Part shown: one piece after another, positions 15,275 to 22,685 of the stretch
How the letters are laid out: every line of letters begins with the position of its first letter
Numbering within the stretch: the stretch's first letter is position 1
Assembly (NCBI RefSeq): GCF_001438705.1
Contig: NZ_JQBP01000006.1
Location: forward strand, 28,929 to 66,557
Reading direction: 5' to 3'
Source: Weissella kandleri
Lineage (GTDB): Bacteria; Bacillota; Bacilli; Lactobacillales; Lactobacillaceae
Length of the DNA stretch: 37,629 nucleotides
The notes under the pieces: generated by a model
Databases searched by the model: none
What the model saw: the letters and a program-made list of their open reading frames with translations, nothing else
What the model was told of the DNA's origin: nothing
Translations under genes and position numbers: made by a program

Positions 15275-15360
15275 TTGATTTCGCATGTATACATGTATAA
15301 TCGAATTTTGTTTGTTAATGAACCGCCAGTCTCAACTTTTTTGAGGATGGTGGTTTTTAA
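15275..15360 (+). promoter_or_regulatory. Promoter and attenuator-like leader of the ABC-F gene
   Basis: A consensus TATAAT (15296-15301) is preceded by a perfect palindrome CATGTATACATG (15284-15295) and a weak -35 (TTGATT 15275-15280). The leader contains AACCGCCA (15321-15328) pairing with TGGTGGTT (15348-15355), and inside it CTCAA/TTGAG. Five T then run straight into the ATG at 15361, so the hairpin looks like a terminator ending at the start codon and also hides GAGGAT. An 8-codon ORF (15318-15344, MNRQSQLF) lies in the hairpin. This fits ribosome-mediated attenuation as for antibiotic-induced ABC-F genes; that is inference. Confidence 0.6.
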
Positions 15361-16710
15361 ATGATAAAAATTAATAAGTTAGTACAAAACAATGCACAAG
15401 GGCAGTTATTTACAACTGATTTACTGAAAGCTCAAGCAGGCGAAGTTGTAGGGATCATTGGTCCTAATGGCGCTGGGAAAACAACACTCCTGCAAAAGAT
15501 TCAAGCTGCGCGGCAGCCGGAAGTGCTTGTTGAAGGACGAGTCGGGTATGTACAACAATTAGATAGTGATTATCAAGATATGAGTGGCGGGCAAGCAATG
15601 CAGATGCGCTTACAACAGGTTTTAATTGACCGACCGGACGTATTGTTGTTGGATGAACCGACTTCTAATTTGGATTTTAAGCATCAACAAAAATTAATTC
15701 AAATTTTACGACGGTTTAAAGGGATTACATTAGTGGTTTCCCATGATGAAGACTTTTTGCAGCAAGTGGCTGACCAATTATGGGCGTTTGAAAATGGACA
15801 AGTGGCTGCACAAAAAATTGATTTTGCTACGTATCAAAAACAGCGTGCGGTGCAGCAAGCCAAGCAATTGAAAAAAGCAGGTGAAGAGCGCCGTCAGCAA
15901 AAGAAATTACAATTTGAGGCACAGAAATTGGTGCAGGCGGGCGATCGTGTGAAGCGTAATAATAATACTTTAAAAGGTGATACAGTACAGGCCCAATTAA
16001 CGGGGAATGCGCGAGTATTACGACAAAAGGCCGCCACGGTACGTAAAACTGAACGGCCCAAGCAAGGAAAACCATTGAAGTTACAAATGCAACAACAAAC
16101 ACGACCGAATCAAGTAATGACGCGGGTGACGCAAACTCCATTATTTGCCCCAGATGGTAATCAATTAGTAGCTGAAGTTAATATGACGATCCAAGGTCAT
16201 GATAAATTGATGCTGACGGGAGCCAATGGGGTGGGAAAGACGACTTTGTTACAACTGTTAATGACAGCCGCACAGCAGCATACCCACACGCAGATTGGTT
16301 ATTTTGATCAGCGTTTGAATAATTTAAATTTAAAGCAGACGGCTTTGCAAAATGTTTTGGAGCATTCCATGGAATCCGAGCAAACTGCCCGTGATTTCTT
16401 GGGGGCGTTTGGTTTACGCCGCGAACAAGTGCATCAAATGGTTGGGCATATGAGTGGCGGTGAGCGGGTTCGCGTGAGCTTAGTAGCTGCTCTATTAACA
16501 CAAGCGAATTGGTTGGTTTTAGATGAACCTACTAATTATTTGGATGAGCCGGCTTTGTTAGCACTGCAAGATTTTTTGGAAAATTATGTAGGGGCGATTA
16601 CCTTAGTGACCCACGATCAAGTATTTTTGCAGCGTTTATCTATGATGCATCAAAGTTGGCAATTATGGAAAATGGAACCAGGACTAATAACCCTGGAGAA
16701 CTCTATATAA
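15361..16710 (+). CDS. ABC-F ATPase, ribosome-protection-like
   Basis: A 449-residue protein with two nucleotide-binding domains and no membrane segment. NBD1 has Walker A GPNGAGKTT (34-42), signature MSGGQ (74-78) and Walker B LLLDEPT (95-101). Only about 30 residues separate Walker A and signature, a shortened NBD1 as in Vga/Msr/VmlR-type proteins. A Lys/Gln-rich charged linker (about 155-250) is the ribosome-contacting interdomain region. NBD2 has GANGVGKTT, MSGGE and LVLDEPTNYLD. Proteins of this shape bind the ribosomal E site and dislodge drugs at the peptidyl-transferase centre. Which drugs, if any, cannot be told. The attenuator-like leader supports an inducible resistance role. Confidence 0.88.
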   Translation: MIKINKLVQNNAQGQLFTTDLLKAQAGEVVGIIGPNGAGKTTLLQKIQAARQPEVLVEGRVGYVQQLDSDYQDMSGGQAMQMRLQQVLIDRPDVLLLDEPTSNLDFKHQQKLIQILRRFKGITLVVSHDEDFLQQVADQLWAFENGQVAAQKIDFATYQKQRAVQQAKQLKKAGEERRQQKKLQFEAQKLVQAGDRVKRNNNTLKGDTVQAQLTGNARVLRQKAATVRKTERPKQGKPLKLQMQQQTRPNQVMTRVTQTPLFAPDGNQLVAEVNMTIQGHDKLMLTGANGVGKTTLLQLLMTAAQQHTHTQIGYFDQRLNNLNLKQTALQNVLEHSMESEQTARDFLGAFGLRREQVHQMVGHMSGGERVRVSLVAALLTQANWLVLDEPTNYLDEPALLALQDFLENYVGAITLVTHDQVFLQRLSMMHQSWQLWKMEPGLITLENSI

Positions 16711-16726
16711 ATAGCATAAGTTATGG

Positions 16727-16761
16727 ATTCGTCTTAATTTTTTGATTATGGCGAATTTTTT
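16727..16761 (+). terminator. Terminator after the ABC-F gene
   Basis: ATTCGTC pairs with GGCGAAT over 7 bp with a 16-base loop, followed by six T. Confidence 0.65.
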
Positions 16762-16909
16762 AATGTTTGTATTTGAAAATCAGTGCATACGAAGTGATAC
16801 GCTGTTTTTGTTTAAAAACACCGGATTCTATTGATGGTTGCTTTTTTACAAACCTGCATTGTTATATAATTAAAAAAATAATGAAAGAAACATTAATGGA
16901 GGCGATTTA

Positions 16910-17470
16910 ATGAATAATTTGCAAGTTGTGCGGGAATTTTTTCAATTGAGTTTAAAGCAAGTTAGTGAGGCACTGGGCTGGGATGCCGATGAATTACAAG
17001 CGCTAGAAGCAGGGGCGATAGCCAAGCCCTTAACTTGGCAAGCTTTAGCTGAATATTATGCGGAGCAATTCCATGTTCCTGCGATTGATGAACAACAAGT
17101 CGAGCCTATTCATTTTCGTTTAAGTGTGGATTATTTAATGAATGTGGGACTCACGATGAATGATTTAGTAGCCTTTAAATGGTATTTTGAAAATACCCGG
17201 GCAGAATTGGGCAACTTCTATGTAGCCTTATATGAACCAGGAACCGCGCAGATAACGCAGAAATTTACCGATTTATCGGCCGTTTTAGAACAGTTTGCGG
17301 GTTACATCTTGTTAAATCATGCTGGTAGCATGAATAATTTTATTAACGAGCGAGATCACGACCATGTTTCAGAGTGGCGCTTAATTTTATTTAAGCGGGA
17401 TCATTTAGTGGTCGATGTGACCGATCAATTGGTTTATTTTGAAGAATTGGTGAATCGGACCGTGATGTAA
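16910..17470 (+). CDS. HTH (XRE-like) protein of unknown function
   Basis: A 186-residue protein. Residues 1-60 look like a divergent XRE/Cro helix-turn-helix (VVREFFQLSLKQVSEALGWD, then ELQALEAG). The rest is an acidic domain with no recognised motif (about residues 70-186), including an Asp/His-rich ERDHDHVSEW. GGAGG precedes ATG 16910, and TATAAT at 16865-16870 is a likely -10 element. It is a single gene between the ABC-F gene and ispE. It could be a regulator with a ligand-sensing C-terminal domain; the target is unknown. Confidence 0.75.
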   Translation: MNNLQVVREFFQLSLKQVSEALGWDADELQALEAGAIAKPLTWQALAEYYAEQFHVPAIDEQQVEPIHFRLSVDYLMNVGLTMNDLVAFKWYFENTRAELGNFYVALYEPGTAQITQKFTDLSAVLEQFAGYILLNHAGSMNNFINERDHDHVSEWRLILFKRDHLVVDVTDQLVYFEELVNRTVM

Positions 17471-17523
17471 GCGATTGGAAAGACAGGCTAGGTGGCAAAG
17501 CTTGTGGCGACGCGCGCTTTTGC

Positions 17524-17551
17524 TTGAGTGGATAAGTTAATTTGTTATAAT
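17524..17551 (+). promoter_or_regulatory. Promoter of ispE
   Basis: TTGAGT (17524-17529), 16-base spacer, perfect TATAAT (17546-17551), about 36 bases before the ispE ATG. Confidence 0.75.
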
Positions 17552-17587
17552 GTAAACAAACTAACTTATAGAAAGGAGTCGCACCTC

Positions 17588-18445
17588 ATGGAAGTCTTGG
17601 AACAGGCGTATGCAAAATTAAATTTAACGTTAGATACGCCGTTTATCCATTCGAATGGGCAACAAGAATGGGATATGCTGATGGTGGCAATTGACCTAGC
17701 CGATACGGTGACGGTGAAGACAACGTCCCAGCACAGCAAAATCATTGTCGAATCGACTTCGGGACTTTTACCAGTCAATGAAAGAAATTTGGCGTATCAA
17801 GCGGCGGAAATGATGCAAAAATGCGCTGAGCAAACTGAAGGCATTGAAATCCATATTCAAAAAAGAATTCCAATTGCGGCTGGTCTAGGCGGTGGTTCAG
17901 CAGACGCTGCGGCTGTGATGCGGGCGTTAAATCGCATATGGCAATTAAATTATTCTGAAGCGTATTTGGCCCAATTAGCTTTGACGATTGATGCCGATGC
18001 GCCATTTTGTATCTATTCACGTCCATCGCGGGTGATGGGGCGCGGTGAGCGGGTTCTCCCTTTGGAGCAAAAAATGCCAGCTTTACATTTTGTAATCGCC
18101 AAGCCCGATATCAGCGTTTCGACCCCAAAATTACTCCGGGTGGTGGACTATCAAACCTTACAACATGGCGAAATGGCCAAAGTAATGCAAGCGACACAGA
18201 CGAGCGATTATAAGGGGCTAGTTCAGTCGATGTATAATGTCTTGGAACCAGTCACGGCACATCAATTTCCAGCCATTTTAAGAATTAAAAATAAAATGTT
18301 ACAGTTTGGCGCTGATGGAGCACAAATGTCTGGAACTGGGCCGACCGTTTTTGGGGTGACTCAAAAAGCAAGTCGAGCGAAACATATTTATAATGGAATT
18401 AAAGGATTTGTGAGCGAAACCTATTTGGTTGGGTTGGCAAAATAA
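17588..18445 (+). CDS. ispE: 4-diphosphocytidyl-2-C-methyl-D-erythritol kinase
   Basis: A 285-residue GHMP kinase. The AYAKLNLTLD motif near the N-terminus and the ATP loop PIAAGLGGGSADAAAVMRAL identify IspE, which phosphorylates CDP-methylerythritol in the MEP isoprenoid pathway; a GTGPTVFG loop lies near the C-terminus. The start is ATG 17588 with GAAAGGAG 9 bases upstream; the open frame extends 20 codons earlier, across the -10 element, and cannot start there. No other MEP gene is in the window. Lactobacilli normally use the mevalonate route yet often keep a lone ispE, whose real role is unclear. So the name gives the family, not a proven reaction here. Confidence 0.9.
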   Translation: MEVLEQAYAKLNLTLDTPFIHSNGQQEWDMLMVAIDLADTVTVKTTSQHSKIIVESTSGLLPVNERNLAYQAAEMMQKCAEQTEGIEIHIQKRIPIAAGLGGGSADAAAVMRALNRIWQLNYSEAYLAQLALTIDADAPFCIYSRPSRVMGRGERVLPLEQKMPALHFVIAKPDISVSTPKLLRVVDYQTLQHGEMAKVMQATQTSDYKGLVQSMYNVLEPVTAHQFPAILRIKNKMLQFGADGAQMSGTGPTVFGVTQKASRAKHIYNGIKGFVSETYLVGLAK

Positions 18446-18480
18446 TTCAAAAAAGCGCATACATTTTTACCAAAAAGGCT

Positions 18481-18509
18481 TATAATAAGAGTAAATGGTA
18501 TAGACCATT
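18481..18509 (+). promoter_or_regulatory. -10 element and NagR-type operator of nagA
   Basis: TATAAT (18481-18486) is followed at 18494-18509 by the palindrome AATGGT-ATAG-ACCATT. It resembles the dre sites bound by GntR/HutC regulators such as NagR (YvoA) of B. subtilis (TGGTCTAGACCA-like). It covers the predicted transcription start, so binding should block nagA. The regulator gene is the second gene of this operon. Confidence 0.75.
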
Positions 18510-18534
18510 ATTATCCAATTTGGAGGAACGTATC

Positions 18535-19710
18535 ATGAGTAAAGTAGTTATTAACGCAAAAATTTATACCGGGACTGGAGCACGGTCAGTGATTGAGAAG
18601 GGCTTTATTCGTTTTAATCAAACGATTGAACAATTAGGAGCCATGGATCAATATGAAGAACAAGCAAATGACGAGGTTGTGGATGCCAAGGGTGCAGTCA
18701 TGGTGCCTGGATTTATTGATGTACATACGCATGGAGCCTATGGGTTTGATACGATGGATGGGGACGCTGATGAAATTGTGCAAATGGTTCAAGATGAGAT
18801 TACTGAAGGAATTACCTCAGTTTTCCCAACGACTATGACGCAAAGTGTCGAGAATATTTCACAATCAATGAAAGCTGTGAAGGTGGCGGCCAAAAAAGAG
18901 CCAGCCATTATGGGTGTACATCTAGAAGGTCCCTTTGTGAACCCTCATTATAAGGGGGCGCAACCGGAAGAATATATTATTGCGCCAAGTGTTAAATTGG
19001 TGGAGGAGTGGAATGAGCTTTCAGGTGGACGGGTGCGTTTGATTACATATGCACCAGAACGAGCTGAAAACTTAGCTGAATTTGAAAATTATTTGATTGA
19101 AAATAATATTATTGGATCAGTTGGACACTCCGATGCAACGCGTGAATTCTTACAAACTAATTCGAAAGTCAAGCATGTGACTCATTTGTATAATGCGCAA
19201 CGGCCCATGAAGCATCGTGATCCAGGCGTAACCGGACATGCCATGTTGGATCAAGATATGTATGCTGAAATGATTGTTGACGGCTTCCATGTCGTGCCGG
19301 ATATGGTAAACTTAGCATTTAAGTTAAAGGGAGCGCAAAAGATTGATTTGATTACTGATTCAATGCGGGCCAAGGGGCTTGGTGAGGGCGTTTCAGAATT
19401 AGGTGGTCAAAAGGTTTGGGTTAAAGATGGACAAGCTCGTTTGGAAGACGGAACGCTAGCGGGTTCGGTTTTGCAATTTAAGCACGCTTTCTTGAACATG
19501 ATGCACTTTACTGGTGCAACGGTGGAAGAGGCAGTGCATATGGCTTCAGTTAACCAAGCGACTGAATTTGGTTTGCTAGATCGGAAGGGAACGCTAGAAG
19601 TTGGTAAAGATGCTGATTTTAACCTCTTTGATGCCCAATTAACAGAATTAGAAACAACTTACAGTATGGGCCGCAAGTTTACACCAGCGGATGCGGTAAT
19701 TAAAAAGTAA
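18535..19710 (+). CDS. nagA: N-acetylglucosamine-6-phosphate deacetylase
   Basis: A 391-residue amidohydrolase that removes acetate from GlcNAc-6-P, feeding glycolysis or cell-wall amino sugars. Visible motifs: PGFIDVHTHG (HxH metal site), HLEGPF with the metal-binding Glu, GSVGHSDAT, THLYNAQRPMKHRDPG, and the catalytic Asp in LITDSMRAKG. The start is ATG 18535 because GGAGG at 18522-18526 gives 8-base spacing; the upstream TTG at 18520 overlaps that site. It is cotranscribed with the GntR-type gene 11 bases downstream and has a palindromic operator at its promoter. Confidence 0.96.
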   Translation: MSKVVINAKIYTGTGARSVIEKGFIRFNQTIEQLGAMDQYEEQANDEVVDAKGAVMVPGFIDVHTHGAYGFDTMDGDADEIVQMVQDEITEGITSVFPTTMTQSVENISQSMKAVKVAAKKEPAIMGVHLEGPFVNPHYKGAQPEEYIIAPSVKLVEEWNELSGGRVRLITYAPERAENLAEFENYLIENNIIGSVGHSDATREFLQTNSKVKHVTHLYNAQRPMKHRDPGVTGHAMLDQDMYAEMIVDGFHVVPDMVNLAFKLKGAQKIDLITDSMRAKGLGEGVSELGGQKVWVKDGQARLEDGTLAGSVLQFKHAFLNMMHFTGATVEEAVHMASVNQATEFGLLDRKGTLEVGKDADFNLFDAQLTELETTYSMGRKFTPADAVIKK

Positions 19711-19721
19711 AGGATATTGAT

Positions 19722-20414
19722 ATGACTGAGCCAATCTACATTCAAATACATGATGAAATTAAGGAAGCCATCGAAGCTGGTCGTTGGACAGCTGGAGAGC
19801 GAATTCCAGCTGAACGTGATCTATCCTTACAATTTGATGTATCACGGATGACGCTGCGCCAAGCAATTCGTTTATTAGTAGACGAAGGATATTTGGAACG
19901 GCGGGTTGGTTCAGGAACGTTTGTAGCAACGACACGGGTGCAAGAAAATCTAGATAGTGCGTCTTCATTTACGGAGACAATGAAGTTAGCCGGTAAGAAA
20001 GCTTCATCACGGGTTATTAGTTATAAGTTAGGACAGCCGACACCTCAAGAGGCTGAGGCGTTACAAATTACGATTGATACAGATATTTTAAGAATGCAGC
20101 GAGTGCGGTATGGTGATGCTGAACCGATTGCGTTTGAAGTTGCCACGGTGCCACAAAGTCGTTTAAAAGGGATCGACAAGGCAACTATTACAGATTCGCT
20201 ATATCAAGCACTATTGAATAATGGGCTGGTGATTGGAGAAGCTCAGCGTGTCGTAACTGCAGGGGTGGCCAGCGAAGAGGTTGGTCAATTGTTGGATTTG
20301 CGGGCTGGGGAGCCGGTATTAGTCTTATCGCAAATCACCATTGATAATCAAAACCAACCGTTTGAGTTTGTGCGCACGCAGTATGCGGGGAGTCGCTACG
20401 AAATTCGATTATAA
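19722..20414 (+). CDS. nagR: GntR/HutC-family regulator, probable NagR
   Basis: A 230-residue regulator. The N-terminal winged HTH is classic GntR (IYIQIHDEIKEAIEAG, then ERIPAERDLSLQFDVSRMTL, then RRVGSGTFV). The C-terminal half (about 85-230) is a UTRA ligand-binding domain of the HutC subfamily, ending FEFVRTQYAG. Homologues bind GlcNAc-6-P or GlcN-6-P and release operators upstream of nag genes. Its place right after nagA and the dre-like palindrome upstream of nagA support autoregulated control of amino-sugar use. AAAGGAT is the ribosome binding site. The gene name is by context. Confidence 0.88.
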   Translation: MTEPIYIQIHDEIKEAIEAGRWTAGERIPAERDLSLQFDVSRMTLRQAIRLLVDEGYLERRVGSGTFVATTRVQENLDSASSFTETMKLAGKKASSRVISYKLGQPTPQEAEALQITIDTDILRMQRVRYGDAEPIAFEVATVPQSRLKGIDKATITDSLYQALLNNGLVIGEAQRVVTAGVASEEVGQLLDLRAGEPVLVLSQITIDNQNQPFEFVRTQYAGSRYEIRL

Positions 20415-20419
20415 AATTC

Positions 20420-20448
20420 TTTACAAAGTCGTTGATTATTGGTATGAT
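20420..20448 (+). promoter_or_regulatory. Promoter of rpsD
   Basis: TTTACA (20420-20425), 17-base spacer, TATGAT with a TGG extension (20440-20448). This is a strong promoter just beyond the nagR stop codon. Confidence 0.85.
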
Positions 20449-20454
20449 TTAAAA

Positions 20455-20633
20455 AGTGTTGAAAACTGCAGCGGATTATCCGTAAGCTCGTCAACAATTT
20501 GTCGTCCTCGTTTCAGTCGATGGCGAGGCCTCACTAGTAACCGCGCTGCAGCGGTGAAAGTTAGGATGAATTGCACGAATATGAGATAATTCTCTAGAAT
20601 TCAACCAAATAAAAATTCTGGAGGACATACATT
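20455..20633 (+). promoter_or_regulatory. Structured rpsD leader, probable S4 autoregulatory RNA
   Basis: A leader of about 180 bases separates the promoter and ATG. CTGCAGCG (20466-20473) can pair with CGCTGCAG (20544-20551), closing a domain that contains the hairpin CCTCG/CGAGG (20506-20528). Firmicute rpsD genes are known to be autoregulated by S4 binding to a pseudoknotted leader, so this is the likely role. I did not match it to a covariance model. Confidence 0.6.
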
Positions 20634-21245
20634 ATGTCACGTTATACTGGTCCTAAGTACCGTATCTCACGTCGTTTGGGTGTTTCTTTGTCAGGAACTG
20701 GTAAAGAAATTGCTCGCCGTAACTACGCCCCTGGTGATCATGGAAATGGTCGTCGCTCAAAGCTTTCAGATTATGGAACACAATTGCGCGAAAAGCAAAA
20801 GGTGCGTTTCACTTACGGTTTGACAGAACGTCAATTCCACAACTTGTTCAACAAAGCTGGTAAGGTTCGCCAAGGTACGCACGGTGTTAACTTCTTGATT
20901 TTGTTGGAAACTCGTTTGGACAACATCGTTTACCGGATGGGATTGGCAACTACACGTCAACAAGCCCGTCAATTAGTTAACCATGGTCACATCTTGGTTG
21001 ATGGTAAGCGTGTTGACATTCCTTCATATGAAGTGAAGGTTGGACAAGAAATTTCTGTTCGTGAGAAGTCACAAAAGAACGAATACATCTTGGCCGCCGT
21101 TGAATCACAATTTGGTCACTTGCCATTCGTGGACTTTAACAAGGACACCTTGACAGGAACCTTAACTCGTTTGCCTGAGCGCGAAGAGTTGGATGGTGAC
21201 TTTAACGAAGCTCTTATCGTTGAATACTACAACAAGTTGGGATAA
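20634..21245 (+). CDS. rpsD: 30S ribosomal protein S4
   Basis: A 203-residue S4, a primary 16S rRNA-binding protein that nucleates 30S assembly and autoregulates its own mRNA. The N-terminus [20 protein letters not shown] and the S4 RNA-binding domain ([20 protein letters not shown], then [12 protein letters not shown]) are clear. It has no cysteine, so it is the zinc-free form. Codon use is strongly biased (CGT, GGT, AAC), as expected for high expression. CTGGAGG precedes the ATG. It is monocistronic, with its own promoter, structured leader and terminator. Confidence 0.98.
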   Translation: MSRYTGPKYRISRRLGVSLSGTGKEIARRNYAPGDHGNGRRSKLSDYGTQLREKQKVRFTYGLTERQFHNLFNKAGKVRQGTHGVNFLILLETRLDNIVYRMGLATTRQQARQLVNHGHILVDGKRVDIPSYEVKVGQEISVREKSQKNEYILAAVESQFGHLPFVDFNKDTLTGTLTRLPEREELDGDFNEALIVEYYNKLG

Positions 21246-21269
21246 TTTTTTATCACAATTTGCGATGTC

Positions 21270-21301
21270 AAAAGCCAGTACGCGTTTGTGCTGGCTTTTT
21301 T
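21270..21301 (+). terminator. Terminator of rpsD
   Basis: AAAAGCCAGTAC pairs with GTGCTGGCTTTT around a small loop, with a T run. Confidence 0.92.
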
Positions 21302-21440
21302 GTGGTTTGCAAAGTATATGGATTCCGAGTAGGCTTGTAGGGAGCTTGTGTGAGATTTAAAAGATTCACGTGGCGACTGTGTTAGATGGATTTAATAATT
21401 AAATCATCGTTAGCGCGCCTAAATAATAGGGGAATGGAAG

Positions 21441-22613
21441 ATGGTAAAAAGGGTAGTTGATTTTCCAGAAGAATTATTTAATGACTTAGGACTAGCTCAA
21501 AATAATCAGCTGGAAATTCAAAATGTGAATAATCAATATGTGATAAAAAAAGATCCCGCACATGAAAAAGGGAATGAAAAATTTGCGTTTAGGTATGCAA
21601 TGATGACCGGTGTATTAGCGGTACTAATTGCCCTAGGTAACTTCTTATTTCAGCAGACGAAAACGGTGGGATTAACGGGGGCAAACTCGTTAACGCAAAT
21701 TACCATTTATTTGGGAACTTTTTTTGGGGTTGTAGGTTTTATGGTGACCTTGTTTCACCAACGGCAAGAATTACGCGGCGGGGTGCGTCGTTGGATTAAT
21801 CTGACCACGCTAACGATTGCTTATGGCTTGATTGGGTATGTGGTCTTAGCGTTAATGATGCGGTTGATTTCATCAGCGTTTGCCGGTGCCTGTCTTGATA
21901 TTTATACCATGAGCACCATTATCGGTAGCTTTGTGGGAATCATGAGTTATGCGATGGTGGTCGTGGGCCAGCGGGTTCAATTTGAACGAATCGTTTCAAT
22001 TTTAATTGCAACCTTATTTGGGGGAGTTGTGATGTCGATGGCCACGAACGGTTCGGCTGGTTGGTGGCAACATAACTTTAGCTATTTAGGGACTAAAAAT
22101 GTAGGAAATGGATGGATTTTTAATTTTACTTTGATTTTTTCGGCGTTAATTTTATTGACGATCTTAGATTATTTATTTTCAACATTAAATGCTACGATTC
22201 GCGGGGATTGGCGTCTGTTTATTTTAAGATTGCTTTTCTCGTTCACGGCAATTGCGGTAGGGGCGATTGGGTTGTTTCCGAATAATCCGGGCCTATTTCA
22301 TCGTATTCATGACGATATTGCCCAATGTTTGGTTTCATTGGTCTTGGTAATGATTGCGGCCATTCGGTGGCTGTTACCTAAGGCCAGCTGGGAATTTTTG
22401 ATAGTATCTTATGCCTTGGCGGGTGGTCTTGTGATTTCCGATATTTTGTTTTCAAAATTACATTACCTTTCCTTGACGGCTTTTGAAATGATTGCGTTTG
22501 GCTTTGCTTTTACTTGGTTGATTTTGTTGTTACAAATTTTACGGGGATTAGCTTCGACCGAAGATGTATTTCAAGTGACAGTCGAAACGAATGAAGAACC
22601 AGATGAACGTTAA
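21441..22613 (+). CDS. AbrB-like N-terminal domain fused to a polytopic membrane domain (DUF998-like)
   Basis: A 390-residue protein. Residues 1-40 (VVDFPEELFNDLGLAQNNQL then EIQNVNNQYVIKK) follow the SpoVT/AbrB swapped-hairpin pattern seen in MazE-like antitoxins and transition regulators (LP-x-x-L-G-x-x-x-G-D-x-v-e-i). After a charged linker come about ten hydrophobic segments. HNFSYLGT, GWIFNFTLIFSAL and GLFPNNPGLFHRIHDDIAQ resemble the DUF998 membrane family, in which a conserved His-x5-G and a Phe-Pro-x-His-x-x-H region occur. The fusion suggests DNA or partner binding at the membrane. The function is unknown. Ribosome site GGAATGGA; a perfect terminator follows. Confidence 0.75.
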   Translation: MVKRVVDFPEELFNDLGLAQNNQLEIQNVNNQYVIKKDPAHEKGNEKFAFRYAMMTGVLAVLIALGNFLFQQTKTVGLTGANSLTQITIYLGTFFGVVGFMVTLFHQRQELRGGVRRWINLTTLTIAYGLIGYVVLALMMRLISSAFAGACLDIYTMSTIIGSFVGIMSYAMVVVGQRVQFERIVSILIATLFGGVVMSMATNGSAGWWQHNFSYLGTKNVGNGWIFNFTLIFSALILLTILDYLFSTLNATIRGDWRLFILRLLFSFTAIAVGAIGLFPNNPGLFHRIHDDIAQCLVSLVLVMIAAIRWLLPKASWEFLIVSYALAGGLVISDILFSKLHYLSLTAFEMIAFGFAFTWLILLLQILRGLASTEDVFQVTVETNEEPDER

Positions 22614-22621
22614 ATATCATT

Positions 22622-22658
22622 AAAAAATGCGGTTGGATTTAATCCAACCGCATTTTTA
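22622..22658. terminator. Bidirectional terminator, perfect 16-bp stem
   Basis: AAAAATGCGGTTGGAT pairs with ATCCAACCGCATTTTT around a 3-base loop. It serves the plus-strand gene ending at 22613 and the minus-strand permease ending at 22686. Confidence 0.93.
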
Positions 22659-22685
22659 ATTTGTTTAAAATATTATTTTTTGCAT

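Noticed and set aside
18520-18534. nagA start at TTG 18520
   Set aside because: It overlaps the Shine-Dalgarno that serves ATG 18535.
20455-20633. T-box interpretation of the rpsD leader (contains TAACCGCG)
   Set aside because: The gene is not amino-acid related, no specifier stem or full T-box motif is seen, and the S4 leader explains it better.
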